In this document: positions 1 to 7,339 of the stretch, piece by piece
Position numbering within the stretch: position 1 is the stretch's first letter
How the letters are laid out: every line of letters begins with the position of its first letter
DNA from: Castellaniella caeni NBRC 101664
Lineage (GTDB): Bacteria > Pseudomonadota > Gammaproteobacteria > Burkholderiales > Burkholderiaceae_B
Direction of reading: 5' to 3'
DNA: 64,000 bases
Assembly: GCF_001592225.1 (NCBI RefSeq)
Contig: NZ_BCWN01000002.1
Coordinates: forward strand, 124,001 to 188,000
Notes under the pieces: model-generated
What the model saw: only the letters and a program-made list of their open reading frames with translations
Databases searched by the model: none
What the model was told of the DNA's origin: nothing
Translations under genes and position numbers: made by a program

Positions 1-34
1 CCGCCGGGACGAGCGCAGGACTCGCAGGTGCTTG

Positions 35-65
35 TTGACCTTTCCACAATGGAAAGGTTTAAAGT
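35..65 (+). promoter_or_regulatory. CueR/MerR-type metal-responsive promoter
   Basis: A -35 box TTGACC (35-40) and a -10 box TAAAGT (60-65) are separated by 19 bp. The overlong spacer carries a perfect 8-bp inverted repeat with a 3-bp centre (39-57, CCTTTCCA / TGGAAAGG). This layout matches the E. coli copA promoter activated by CueR. No merR-family gene lies in the window, so the regulator must be encoded elsewhere. The start site would fall near 72, just ahead of the first gene. Confidence 0.75.
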
Positions 66-125
66 AACAGGGTTGGAGTCAGGATGGCTTGCCTGTACGA
101 ACTCGACTCCAAAGGGCTTGCCTTC

Positions 126-524
126 ATGCTTATGAGAACAATTTTTACGAAACGCCTCCTCGTTGCCTTGGTGGCAATGTTGAGCCTGCTGTTCATGCAG
201 TTGGCTTCGGCGGCGTACGGGTGTTCGCAGACGCTCATGGGTGACGTTGGGTCCACAACCAGTGTGCAGACGGGGTACGCGGACTGCATGCACATGGATG
301 CGGCACATCCGAACCTGTGCATAGCACAGGCGTGTGTCAGCAGCAACGTGCCCCTTGTTCACAAACTCAAGGCCTCCCTGCACGCTGCAAGCTCGCAGCG
401 TACCGACCTTCTTCCCGCTTCTTCTGACACCTTCGCCTCAACGCCATTGATGCGGCCTTCCCCTGGCCTGTTCAGGGCCATCTCGCCGCCGCTGTCTATC
501 CGCGACTGTCGTTTCCTGATCTGA
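126..524 (+). CDS. Small exported Cys/His-containing protein, copper-block first gene
   Basis: The product is 132 aa and of unrecognised family. It starts with a clear Sec signal peptide (positive MRTIFTKR stretch, hydrophobic core, ASA cleavage site), so it should act in the periplasm. The mature part carries several cysteines plus a Cys-Met-His-Met cluster, compatible with metal binding. It is the first gene behind the CueR-type promoter, so copper induction is inferred. The start is uncertain. ATG 126 gives a normal signal peptide and has AAAGGG 9 bp upstream. ATG 84 has a well-placed GGAG but adds 14 residues before the signal peptide. Confidence 0.6.
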   Translation: MLMRTIFTKRLLVALVAMLSLLFMQLASAAYGCSQTLMGDVGSTTSVQTGYADCMHMDAAHPNLCIAQACVSSNVPLVHKLKASLHAASSQRTDLLPASSDTFASTPLMRPSPGLFRAISPPLSIRDCRFLI

Positions 525-695
525 CAATCCGCCGCGACACCTAATCGGCAAGCGGTCACTCATGGTCTACCCCCCTGCCGCACGCGTGCCGCTTAACCGG
601 CTGCGCCCGTCCACGCGTGGGCTGCAACTAGGGAATTGATCCTGAGGGCTTGTTTCGCCAGCCACTCCTGGATATCCAGATCACAAGAGGAACAC

Positions 696-1106
696 ATGAT
701 GAAAACATCTTCGACAACTATCTTCGACACACCCCAACGATTTGCCTTCAACGATTGGGCAGTTCGCCACAAGTTTTGGCTGGGTGCCGCATCTGGCGCC
801 CTTGTGGCGGTCGGCCTGACAGCAGGCTGGGACCGACTGGCAACCCTTGGAGCGCTCTCCACACTTCTCGCAGTGCTGCCCTGCGCACTCATGATGGGCC
901 TGTGCATGAAGATGATGAAGCACACGGACTCGAACGGCGCATCGTGCGCCGGCACTCAGCCGGAGCGGACGGCTGAGCCCGCCAGCCCCGATCAAACTGC
1001 ACTCCAGGCACCGCAAATAGAATTCTCACCGGCGCGAGCTTTGGAGCAGGATCATGCGCCCATGAAAACTCCAACTGCCCTGGCCGAACCCGGAGCGAAT
1101 CGATGA
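696..1106 (+). CDS. Small membrane protein with two predicted TM segments
   Basis: The product is about 136 aa. Two hydrophobic segments lie near the N terminus (around residues 25-45 and 50-72), followed by a Met-rich turn (MMGLCMKMMKH) and a hydrophilic Pro/Ala-rich tail. ATG 696 is preceded by AAGAGG at 685-690, which favours it over the upstream in-frame ATG at 636. The stop overlaps the start of the next small gene by ATGA, implying coupled translation. The family is not recognised. Proteins of this kind recur in copper islands, and a role in copper handling at the inner membrane is inferred only from Met content and neighbours. Confidence 0.6.
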   Translation: MMKTSSTTIFDTPQRFAFNDWAVRHKFWLGAASGALVAVGLTAGWDRLATLGALSTLLAVLPCALMMGLCMKMMKHTDSNGASCAGTQPERTAEPASPDQTALQAPQIEFSPARALEQDHAPMKTPTALAEPGANR

Positions 1107-1225
1107 TGGGCAGCAGCGTGACGTGCGGAGGCATGATGGGGTTGATGGGTATCGGCGGGTTGCTGGTGCTGGTCCTCCTCGTCCTTTTGATCGCCGTACT
1201 CATCAAATATCTGTTCAAGAAATAG
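1103..1225 (+). CDS. 40-aa single-span Met/Gly-rich membrane peptide
   Basis: A 40-codon reading frame overlaps the previous stop (ATGA at 1103-1106). The peptide begins MMGSSVTCGGMMGLMG, then has one strongly hydrophobic Leu/Val/Ile segment and a basic KYLFKK tail. It therefore looks like a single-pass inner-membrane peptide with a short Met/Cys-bearing end. Translational coupling and placement 73 bp ahead of the multicopper-oxidase-like gene support it as a real gene. The function is unknown. A copper-chaperoning or complex-stabilising role is a guess from its Met, Cys and position. Confidence 0.6.
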   Translation: MMGSSVTCGGMMGLMGIGGLLVLVLLVLLIAVLIKYLFKK

Positions 1226-1298
1226 GCACTGCAAACGGCCGGTACGCCCGAACTCCCCGTACCGCCCAGCAGCGACAGGCATCGATACAGAGGTCATC

Positions 1299-3083
1299 AT
1301 GGCAACACATCACTTCATCAACCGCCGCACCTTCCTGGGTTATGCCGGCACAAGCGCTGCGGCACTCTTCACCGGCTTGCCGCTGGTCCAAGCCACGTCC
1401 CTCACGAAAGAAGGGGGCAAAGCCTTCGAGCCCGACGTTGCGCTGGAGTTGACGGCCAGCCCTCAAAGCGTTGCACTGCGCTCGGGGCCCGCAACGCCCG
1501 TGTGGACCTACCAGGCGCGCGTGGTAAAAGGCGACCCGGCAAGCGTGCATGCATCCCCCGGCGGGTACCTCGGGCCCACCCTGCGCGTGCGACGCGGCCA
1601 GAAGCTGCGCGTCGACTTCGTGAACCACACCGACCAGCCCAGCATCGTCAACTGGCACGGGCTGCATGTGCCAGCCGACATGATGGGGCTGCCGCGCTAC
1701 GAAGTGAAGCCAAGCGCGCGCTACCGCTATGAATTCGAGGTGCGCGACCGCGCAGGCACCTACTGGTATCACGCGATGGCCGCCGGCCACACGCCCGAGC
1801 AGGTGTACTTCGGACTTGCCGGGCTCCTGCTCGTGACGGACGATGAAGAACAGGCTCTGGCGTTGCCCCGCGGTGAATACGACTTGTCGCTCGTCATCCA
1901 AGACCGCACTTTTGGAGACAACAACCACCTGCACTACCTGCCTGGTACGGGCCCCGAGGCTGCACCCACGCACGACTCCTCACCCCAGGCGTCTGGAATG
2001 GGGAGCGGCATGATGGGTGACCAGGGCATGATGGGCGGTTCGGGCATGATGTCAGGGGACGGGACGCGCGATGGCATGATGGGTGGCGGCATGATGGAAG
2101 GAATGATGGGTGGCCAGGGCATGATGTCGGGCGGCATGAGCGGCATGATGACCCGCATGATGGGGTTCTTTGGCGACACTATCCTGGTCAATGGCCAGCC
2201 CGATGCTACGCTCAAAGTCGCCACGCACGCCTACCGCCTGCGCGTGCTCAACGCTTCGAACGCCCGCACCTACAAGCTTGGCTGGGAAGACGGCCGGCCG
2301 CTGACGGTGATCGCCACCGGTGGCGGCCTGCTTGAACGCCCCGTACAGAAAGACTATGTAATGCTCACCCCCGGCCAGCGCATCGAGTTGTGGGCGGACT
2401 TCAGCAAGGACGCGGTGGGCACACAGCTCACACTCATGAGCCTCGCCTTCGATGGCATGGCGGGCATGATGGAAAGCACGATGGGCAACGACATGATGGG
2501 TGGCGGCATGATGGGGCAAATGATGAGCCGCATGATGAGTGGCTCATCCTTGGCCGATGGCGCACGCTTTGCGATTCTCAAGGTTGCTGTGACACAAAAG
2601 GCAGACGAAATACTCGGGCTGCCGCAGCACCTTTCCACACTCACACGGCTGCGGGCCGAAGATGCGGTGAACCGTGACAACCCCCGGACCTTCCGGGTCA
2701 CCATGGGCCACATGCGGTGGGGCTTCAATGGCCGCAGCTTCCAGATGAACGAGGTCGCACCCGACGAAATGGTGAAACTCGGCACGACCGAGGTCTGGGA
2801 GTTCGTCAACAACATGATGATGGCGCACGCCATTCACCTGCACGGCCTGCAGTTCCAGGTGCTGGAGCGGCGCAACAGCCCGCAAGGTGCGGGCGTGGTC
2901 GAAGGGTGCGTCGATGACGGCTGGGAAGACACCGTGCTCCTGATGCCCAACGAGCGCGTGAAGCTCCTCATGCGTTTTGCAGACTTCACCGGAAGCTATG
3001 CCTACCAGTGCCACATGCTGGAGCACGCGGCCATGGGCCTCATGCGCGATTACGAGGTTCAGCCGGCGCAAACGCCCGCGTGA
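1299..3083 (+). CDS. Met-rich multicopper-oxidase-like protein with altered trinuclear copper ligands
   Basis: The product is 594 aa with a twin-arginine signal (NRRTFLGY), so it is exported folded. Three cupredoxin domains are recognisable, plus two Met-rich insertions (about residues 230-290 and 385-415, repeated MMG units) typical of periplasmic Cu(I) oxidases such as CueO/CopA. The type 1 site is kept (H510, C571, H576) with Leu581 at the usual axial Met position. Three ligands of the trinuclear centre differ from CueO: the first motif reads N118-W-H120 instead of HWH, the second H158-A-M160 instead of HxH, and the last Q570-C-H572 instead of HCH. It may bind or sequester copper, or be an atypical oxidase. 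It precedes a DsbD-like gene by 9 bp. Confidence 0.85.
   Translation: MATHHFINRRTFLGYAGTSAAALFTGLPLVQATSLTKEGGKAFEPDVALELTASPQSVALRSGPATPVWTYQARVVKGDPASVHASPGGYLGPTLRVRRGQKLRVDFVNHTDQPSIVNWHGLHVPADMMGLPRYEVKPSARYRYEFEVRDRAGTYWYHAMAAGHTPEQVYFGLAGLLLVTDDEEQALALPRGEYDLSLVIQDRTFGDNNHLHYLPGTGPEAAPTHDSSPQASGMGSGMMGDQGMMGGSGMMSGDGTRDGMMGGGMMEGMMGGQGMMSGGMSGMMTRMMGFFGDTILVNGQPDATLKVATHAYRLRVLNASNARTYKLGWEDGRPLTVIATGGGLLERPVQKDYVMLTPGQRIELWADFSKDAVGTQLTLMSLAFDGMAGMMESTMGNDMMGGGMMGQMMSRMMSGSSLADGARFAILKVAVTQKADEILGLPQHLSTLTRLRAEDAVNRDNPRTFRVTMGHMRWGFNGRSFQMNEVAPDEMVKLGTTEVWEFVNNMMMAHAIHLHGLQFQVLERRNSPQGAGVVEGCVDDGWEDTVLLMPNERVKLLMRFADFTGSYAYQCHMLEHAAMGLMRDYEVQPAQTPA
1999..2165 (+). repeat. Coding repeat encoding MMGG/MMxG copper-binding units
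   Basis: Inside the multicopper-oxidase-like gene, short GC-rich units around atgatgggcgg-type codons recur about every 12-30 bp. They encode a Met/Gly-rich loop of repeated Met-Met-Gly groups. A second shorter cluster lies at about 2455-2545. Met-rich loops of this type bind Cu(I) in CueO and CopA relatives. Confidence 0.7.
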
Positions 3084-3092
3084 GGTTCTGAA

Positions 3093-4280
3093 ATGTCTTC
3101 CTGGCTTTTCACCCAAATTCTGCTCGCCATAGGCGCAGGGCTACTCTTGAATCTGACGCCCTGCGTGCTGCCTGCCGTCCCGCTGAAAGTCCGCGCAGTC
3201 CTGAATGCCACAGGTGACCGCCTGAAGGTGCGCATCGCATCCGCCGCGCTCTTTACGGCGGGATCGGTGCTGTTCTTCGCCGCACTCGGTACCGCCACCG
3301 CGCTGTTGCAGTGGCAATGGGGAGTGCTGTTTCAATCGCGCGCCCTGCTGATTGTTCTCGGTACTGTGTTGACGGCGTTTGCCGCGATGAACTTCCTCGG
3401 GCGCGGCCTGCCTGTCCCAAACGCCGTCGCCACTTTACGCGGGGGGAAATTCCTTGAACCCTTTTTCTCCGGCCTCATTTCAGCGCTACTTTCGACGCCC
3501 TGCACGGGTCCTCTCTTGGGCGGCGTCCTGGTGTTTGCGCTCGCCCAGCCAACGGCCCACATCGTTGCCCTCTTCGTGTCGATCGGCCTCGGGCTCGCAC
3601 TCCCCTACGTCGTGCTGCTCCTTCGCCCCGGGCTCCTTAAACGCCTGCCCCATGCCGGCGCCTGGACGGAAGCCATCCGCCAGAGCTTCGGGTGGCTGCT
3701 GCTCGCAGCGGCGCTTTTCTACCTTCAAAGCGTCCTCCCAGCTTCGTGGGTGGCGCCTCTCTGGACTGCCTTGTTCGCAGGGGTGCTCGCCTGGGCGGCC
3801 TACCGCTTCTGGCGTGCAGCAGATCGCGGCTCACGCGCGGTGGCGCTATTCGTGAGCGTCATCGCCCTGGCCTCCGCCTACGCCGGGGCAGGCCCCGAGA
3901 AGTCCCCCGGTCACAGAATCGCCTGGCAACCGCTACGGGCAGCCGATGTTTCCGCACTGCCCACGCTCGGGCGCCCTGCCATCGTGGAATTCACGGCGCA
4001 GTGGTGTATCAATTGCAAGGTGCTCGAGAAAACCACCTACCAGGACAGCACTGTAGTTCGGGCTGTTGCCCGCTCGGGTGTCGTTGCGTTCCAGGCAGAC
4101 CTGACGCACCCCGATCCGGTGCTCGAGCACCTGCTCGCTTCCTATGGTGGCGTGGGTCTGCCGTTTCTCGCTGTGCTTGATCGAGAGGGGCACAAAGTGC
4201 AGAGTTTTTCCGGCCTGTTCACGAGCGCAAGTCTGGTGAAGGCATTGAAAGCAGTAGGACCTCAGGAGGATCTTGAATGA
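3093..4280 (+). CDS. DsbD-like thiol:disulfide interchange protein (membrane beta + thioredoxin gamma domains)
   Basis: The product is 395 aa. About eight TM segments form a CcdA/DsbD-type core with the two reactive cysteines in LTPCVLP (C24) and STPCTGP (C137). A C-terminal periplasmic thioredoxin-like domain has the active site WCINCK (C305, C308). The N-terminal alpha domain of classical DsbD is absent here and encoded by the next gene. The protein should move reductant from cytoplasmic thioredoxin to the periplasm. In this copper block a plausible job is keeping copper-exposed cysteines reduced, as proposed for Scs systems. It ends in an ATGA overlap with the downstream gene. Confidence 0.85.
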   Translation: MSSWLFTQILLAIGAGLLLNLTPCVLPAVPLKVRAVLNATGDRLKVRIASAALFTAGSVLFFAALGTATALLQWQWGVLFQSRALLIVLGTVLTAFAAMNFLGRGLPVPNAVATLRGGKFLEPFFSGLISALLSTPCTGPLLGGVLVFALAQPTAHIVALFVSIGLGLALPYVVLLLRPGLLKRLPHAGAWTEAIRQSFGWLLLAAALFYLQSVLPASWVAPLWTALFAGVLAWAAYRFWRAADRGSRAVALFVSVIALASAYAGAGPEKSPGHRIAWQPLRAADVSALPTLGRPAIVEFTAQWCINCKVLEKTTYQDSTVVRAVARSGVVAFQADLTHPDPVLEHLLASYGGVGLPFLAVLDREGHKVQSFSGLFTSASLVKALKAVGPQEDLE

Positions 4281-4795
4281 AACGTAGCAGCAAACGCAGA
4301 GCGGCAATCGTAGGGGGGGGCCTCATTCTTGCAACAGTGGGCGTGCTCTTCGGTTGGCGCCAGATCTTTGCACCACCCACCGGGTCCGCTGCTGATTATG
4401 CAACAGCACCCAGCAGCGGTTTCATGGATTCATCGACGCATGTGACCGCCTCTCTCACTAGGACTGGAGAAGATGGCATCGTCACCCTGCATATCGGCAA
4501 GGACTGGCACGTCAACGCCAACCCCGCCTCGCTTGAGAACCTGATCGCCTCGACGGTCATGATCGAACATAACGGCTCGCAACGTGCGGCGCAAGCGACC
4601 TACCCACCCGGCAAGAGCAGCGGCATCACGATCGAAAGCACAGACATCCTGGTCTACGAAGACGGCACGGCCATCCCTGCGAAAAACCTGGGCGATGCGC
4701 CAGGCGACCGTGTGCTAGTGCGCGTCCAGGCCTGCAACACGCAAGGCATCTGCCTTGCGCCTGCGACGATCGTCGCCACCGGTAGTCAGATTTGA
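4277..4795 (+). CDS. DsbD alpha-domain-like periplasmic protein
   Basis: The product is 172 aa with an uncleaved-looking N-terminal membrane anchor (about residues 9-26) and a periplasmic domain resembling the DsbD alpha domain (DUF255-independent, 'DsbC' family). Diagnostic features are the KDWHVNANP start, a YPPGK turn, and the cysteine pair C153/C159 in QACNTQGICLAP. The spacing of six matches the C103/C109 pair of E. coli DsbD alpha. It should receive electrons from the gamma domain of the preceding protein and pass them to a periplasmic partner. ATGA overlap with the upstream gene indicates stoichiometric production. The arrangement is a split DsbD with alpha encoded after beta-gamma. 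Confidence 0.8.
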   Translation: MKRSSKRRAAIVGGGLILATVGVLFGWRQIFAPPTGSAADYATAPSSGFMDSSTHVTASLTRTGEDGIVTLHIGKDWHVNANPASLENLIASTVMIEHNGSQRAAQATYPPGKSSGITIESTDILVYEDGTAIPAKNLGDAPGDRVLVRVQACNTQGICLAPATIVATGSQI

Positions 4796-4830
4796 ACCTT
4801 TTAGCGCAATCCCCTCTACAGGAGTATTCC

Positions 4831-5265
4831 ATGCGTCACTTCAAAACATTGATTCTTGCACTCGCCCTGGGTTTCCCGCTCTCGGCGATAGCTGCCGGCA
4901 TTCCGGTCAAAATGTACAAAAGCCCCAATTGTGGCTGTTGTGATCGATGGGCCCAGCATCTTGAAGCCAACGGATTTACGGTGGAGACCATCAATACGCC
5001 AGCCCTTGCTTCAATCAAGGAGGAGTACCACATACCGACCAACCTGGCGGGTTGTCACACTGCGCTGGTAGAGGGGTACGTGGTGGAAGGTCTGGTGCCC
5101 GCCAAGTACATCAAGCAGATGCTGGCTGACCACCTCCCCGTCAAAGGTCTCTCCATACCGGGGATGCCCGTAGGAGCTCCCGGCATGCCAGGCACCGCCG
5201 CTGGGCCCCTAAACGTCTATACGCTCGGCACAGGGCCGACACCCAAGGTCTTCGCTACCTTCTGA
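4831..5265 (+). CDS. DUF411 periplasmic metal-binding protein (CopG-like)
   Basis: The product is 144 aa with a Sec signal peptide ending SAIAA. The DUF411 domain shows MYKSPNCGCCDRW near the N terminus of the mature protein and a further Cys-His in LAGCHTAL. A Met/Pro/Gly-rich stretch (PGMPVGAPGMPG) follows. DUF411 proteins, called CopG in Cupriavidus copper clusters, are thioredoxin-fold-like proteins with a Cys set that binds copper. ATG 4831 is chosen because AGGAG sits 6 bp upstream and because it begins the signal peptide; an ATG at 4792 overlaps the previous gene. It is probably the last gene of the first copper operon. Confidence 0.85.
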   Translation: MRHFKTLILALALGFPLSAIAAGIPVKMYKSPNCGCCDRWAQHLEANGFTVETINTPALASIKEEYHIPTNLAGCHTALVEGYVVEGLVPAKYIKQMLADHLPVKGLSIPGMPVGAPGMPGTAAGPLNVYTLGTGPTPKVFATF

Positions 5266-5409
5266 GCCCATTGCCTCATGCGGGTACGAAAACGCCGCCG
5301 CAACCCGCCTATGATGATCAGGACTGATCGCGCCCTCGGGAAAGCCAAGTAGCAACATACACAAAAAAACGCAATTACCGTGCAATTCGCACAAATTAGT
5401 GGAGCCACT

Positions 5410-5838
5410 ATGAATCCGAAAAAATATGCAGCCATCGCATCACTTGGTCTCGCAATCGCGTTAGGTACTACTCCGTTGTCTGCCGTCGCAGCCGACGCCG
5501 CAGCCAATGGCGTGGCTGAGGTCTTCAATCACGCGATTACGAATATCCCTGGCAAATCCCTGATTGCAGTCGAGGTGAACTATAAGCCTGGGGAAAAATC
5601 GCCGCCCCACTGGCATGCAAAAGCGGCGTTCATCATGGCCTATGTGGTATCGGGTTCGATCCGCAGCCAGGTTGAAGGCGAACCGGTGCATGTCTATGAA
5701 GCAGGCCAGACCTGGTATGAGAACCCAGGGGCACATCATGTCGTGAGCGAGAACGCCAGCAAAACCGAACCCGCCAAGCTATTGGCCGTTTTCGTGGTCA
5801 ATTCAAAACACGGTGCTCTGACCACATTCGATAAATAA
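5410..5838 (+). CDS. Periplasmic cupin-domain protein
   Basis: The product is 142 aa with a Sec signal peptide (cleavage near SAVAA). The rest is a single cupin barrel with the metal-ligand pattern PPHWHAKAAFIMAYVVSG (H, H and a later H in PGAHHVVSENAS). Such small cupins bind a metal ion and often act on small molecules or sense them; no substrate can be named. ATG 5410 follows GGAG at 5400-5403. It has its own 144-bp upstream gap with a direct repeat GCAATT-N5-GCAATT (5372-5388), so it may have a separate promoter. An imperfect hairpin follows. Confidence 0.75.
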   Translation: MNPKKYAAIASLGLAIALGTTPLSAVAADAAANGVAEVFNHAITNIPGKSLIAVEVNYKPGEKSPPHWHAKAAFIMAYVVSGSIRSQVEGEPVHVYEAGQTWYENPGAHHVVSENASKTEPAKLLAVFVVNSKHGALTTFDK

Positions 5839-5869
5839 ATACAGCGGCTTTCAATCGCAGGCCGCTTCC

Positions 5870-5910
5870 GGTCTCAAGCTTGACCTCACCATAAGGTCGA
5901 GCTTGAAACC
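5870..5910. terminator. Bidirectional hairpin between convergent genes
   Basis: Arms at 5870-5886 and 5894-5910 pair with two mismatches around a 7-nt loop. The hairpin lies between the plus-strand cupin gene and the minus-strand sensor kinase gene. No long T tract is present, so termination is inferred from position and symmetry. Confidence 0.55.
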
Positions 5911-5929
5911 GAGGGCGACGCAAAGAGAG

Positions 5930-7336
5930 TCAGCACGGCACTAGCGGAATTGAAATTTCAAACGTTGTTGCGTCAGATGTCGAGCTCGCACTGACATGTC
6001 CACCGTGCGCTTCAACAATTGATTTAACGATGGCCAAGCCAAGGCCGGCACCCTCCCCGCTACGCCGCCGAGAAGCATCGGGTCGATAGAACCGGTCGAA
6101 TATGTGGGCAATATGCTCGGCCGGTATGGCTGGCCCCGGGTTCTGCACTCGCACACGGGCATCCTGAGCTGAGGCCAGGAGCGTAACGACGACACGATGC
6201 TGTGCTGGTACATAACGAATCGCATTCGATAAAAGGTTGCTCAATGCCCGGCGCATCATGAGTCTATCTCCGAGTATGCAGACTGGCTCGCCAATAATGT
6301 CCAAACTCACCTCGCGCTCTTCGGCCCAAGCACCGAAATAGTCGAAGAGAATACGCACTTCGGCTTGTAGGTCGATTTTCACTAGTTCAGGCTTGAGCAG
6401 ATGATTGTCCGTCTGTGCCAGAAACAACATATCGCCCACCATCTTCGCCATGCGCTCGTACTCTTCCAGATTGGAATATAGGACCTCACGGTACTGCTCG
6501 GCGCTACGCGCCTGAGAAAGCGCCACTTCAGTCTGGGTCTTCAAGTTGGTGATCGGCGTGCGCAGCTCGTGCGCAATGTCCCCCGAAAACTCCGATAAAC
6601 GGTGAAAAACCCCTTCAAGCCGATCCAGCATCCCGTTAAAGGAGGTGGCAAGTTCTACCAACTCCGTGGGAACTGCGTCCGGTGTCAGCCTTATCTGCAG
6701 CTGATCAGACCCGATTTTCCGCATTTCACGGCTGATGCGCCGCAGCGGCGCATGGCCCTGGTACACCGCGAACCAAATAGCGAGAATGGCAATCAGACAG
6801 GCAACCGTTGTGACGAGACGCAGGTAGTTGCGCATGCTCTCGAGGTAATGCACATGAAAGTCGACATCGGTGGCCACAGCGATCGTGAGCCTACCTGATC
6901 CGGGCAGCGCATTGGAAGTGAATTGCAGCACAGCACCACGTAGCGTCTGGCCATGCTCTTGCCATAAGCTAACGGTGTCGATCGTGATCTTGCGAACGGG
7001 TGCGACGGTGCGGGCAAAGAGTCCGAGGTCGGGGCCTGGCGCTGCGTACACCTGGGTGCCGCCATCCCATGCAATGCGATATTGAGCGTTATGGTGGCCC
7101 GAGACAGCACTGGCAAACCGTGTCCTCAGTTCCGCTGACTCCAAATGGGGTGGGAGGGTCGAGAGGGTATGTTCTAGCGCCTGTGCAACCGCCTGGAGCT
7201 CGTCGACGTCCTGCTGGACGAAGTGAGCATTGATCGATCGTTCGATGATCCAGCCAAAGGTAAGCAGGATAACTGTGATGACGGTTCCAATGTAGGCCGT
7301 CAGCCGCAATACCAGGGACGCGGGTCTCCGCCTCAT
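5930..7336 (-). CDS. copS: Heavy-metal sensor histidine kinase (CopS/CusS family)
   Basis: The product is about 468 aa. An N-terminal TM segment (about 12-32), a periplasmic sensor region of about 130 residues, a second TM (about 175-195), a HAMP linker, a HisKA domain with the phospho-acceptor in SGDIAHELRTPITN, and an HATPase domain (N box NLLSNAIRY, G box GEGAGLGLAIVKS) follow in order. This is the IrlS/CusS/CopS architecture sensing periplasmic copper or silver. ATG 7336 lies 3 bp after the response-regulator stop; a TTG one codon earlier is possible. It phosphorylates the adjacent regulator. Confidence 0.9.
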   Translation of the reverse strand: MRRRPASLVLRLTAYIGTVITVILLTFGWIIERSINAHFVQQDVDELQAVAQALEHTLSTLPPHLESAELRTRFASAVSGHHNAQYRIAWDGGTQVYAAPGPDLGLFARTVAPVRKITIDTVSLWQEHGQTLRGAVLQFTSNALPGSGRLTIAVATDVDFHVHYLESMRNYLRLVTTVACLIAILAIWFAVYQGHAPLRRISREMRKIGSDQLQIRLTPDAVPTELVELATSFNGMLDRLEGVFHRLSEFSGDIAHELRTPITNLKTQTEVALSQARSAEQYREVLYSNLEEYERMAKMVGDMLFLAQTDNHLLKPELVKIDLQAEVRILFDYFGAWAEEREVSLDIIGEPVCILGDRLMMRRALSNLLSNAIRYVPAQHRVVVTLLASAQDARVRVQNPGPAIPAEHIAHIFDRFYRPDASRRRSGEGAGLGLAIVKSIVEAHGGHVSASSTSDATTFEISIPLVPC

Positions 7337-7339
7337 CAA

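Noticed and set aside
1-34. Left end of the island or second att copy
   Set aside because: No sequence resembling the ssrA 3' end appears here or elsewhere left of the integrase; the left boundary must be outside the window.
611-620. A 10-bp palindrome CCACGCGTGG upstream of the 2-TM protein gene
   Set aside because: It is short, has no loop or T tract, and such palindromes are frequent by chance at this GC content.
1215-1973. A 252-codon frame antisense to the multicopper-protein gene
   Set aside because: It mirrors the codon structure of the sense gene and has no recognisable domain or start signals.
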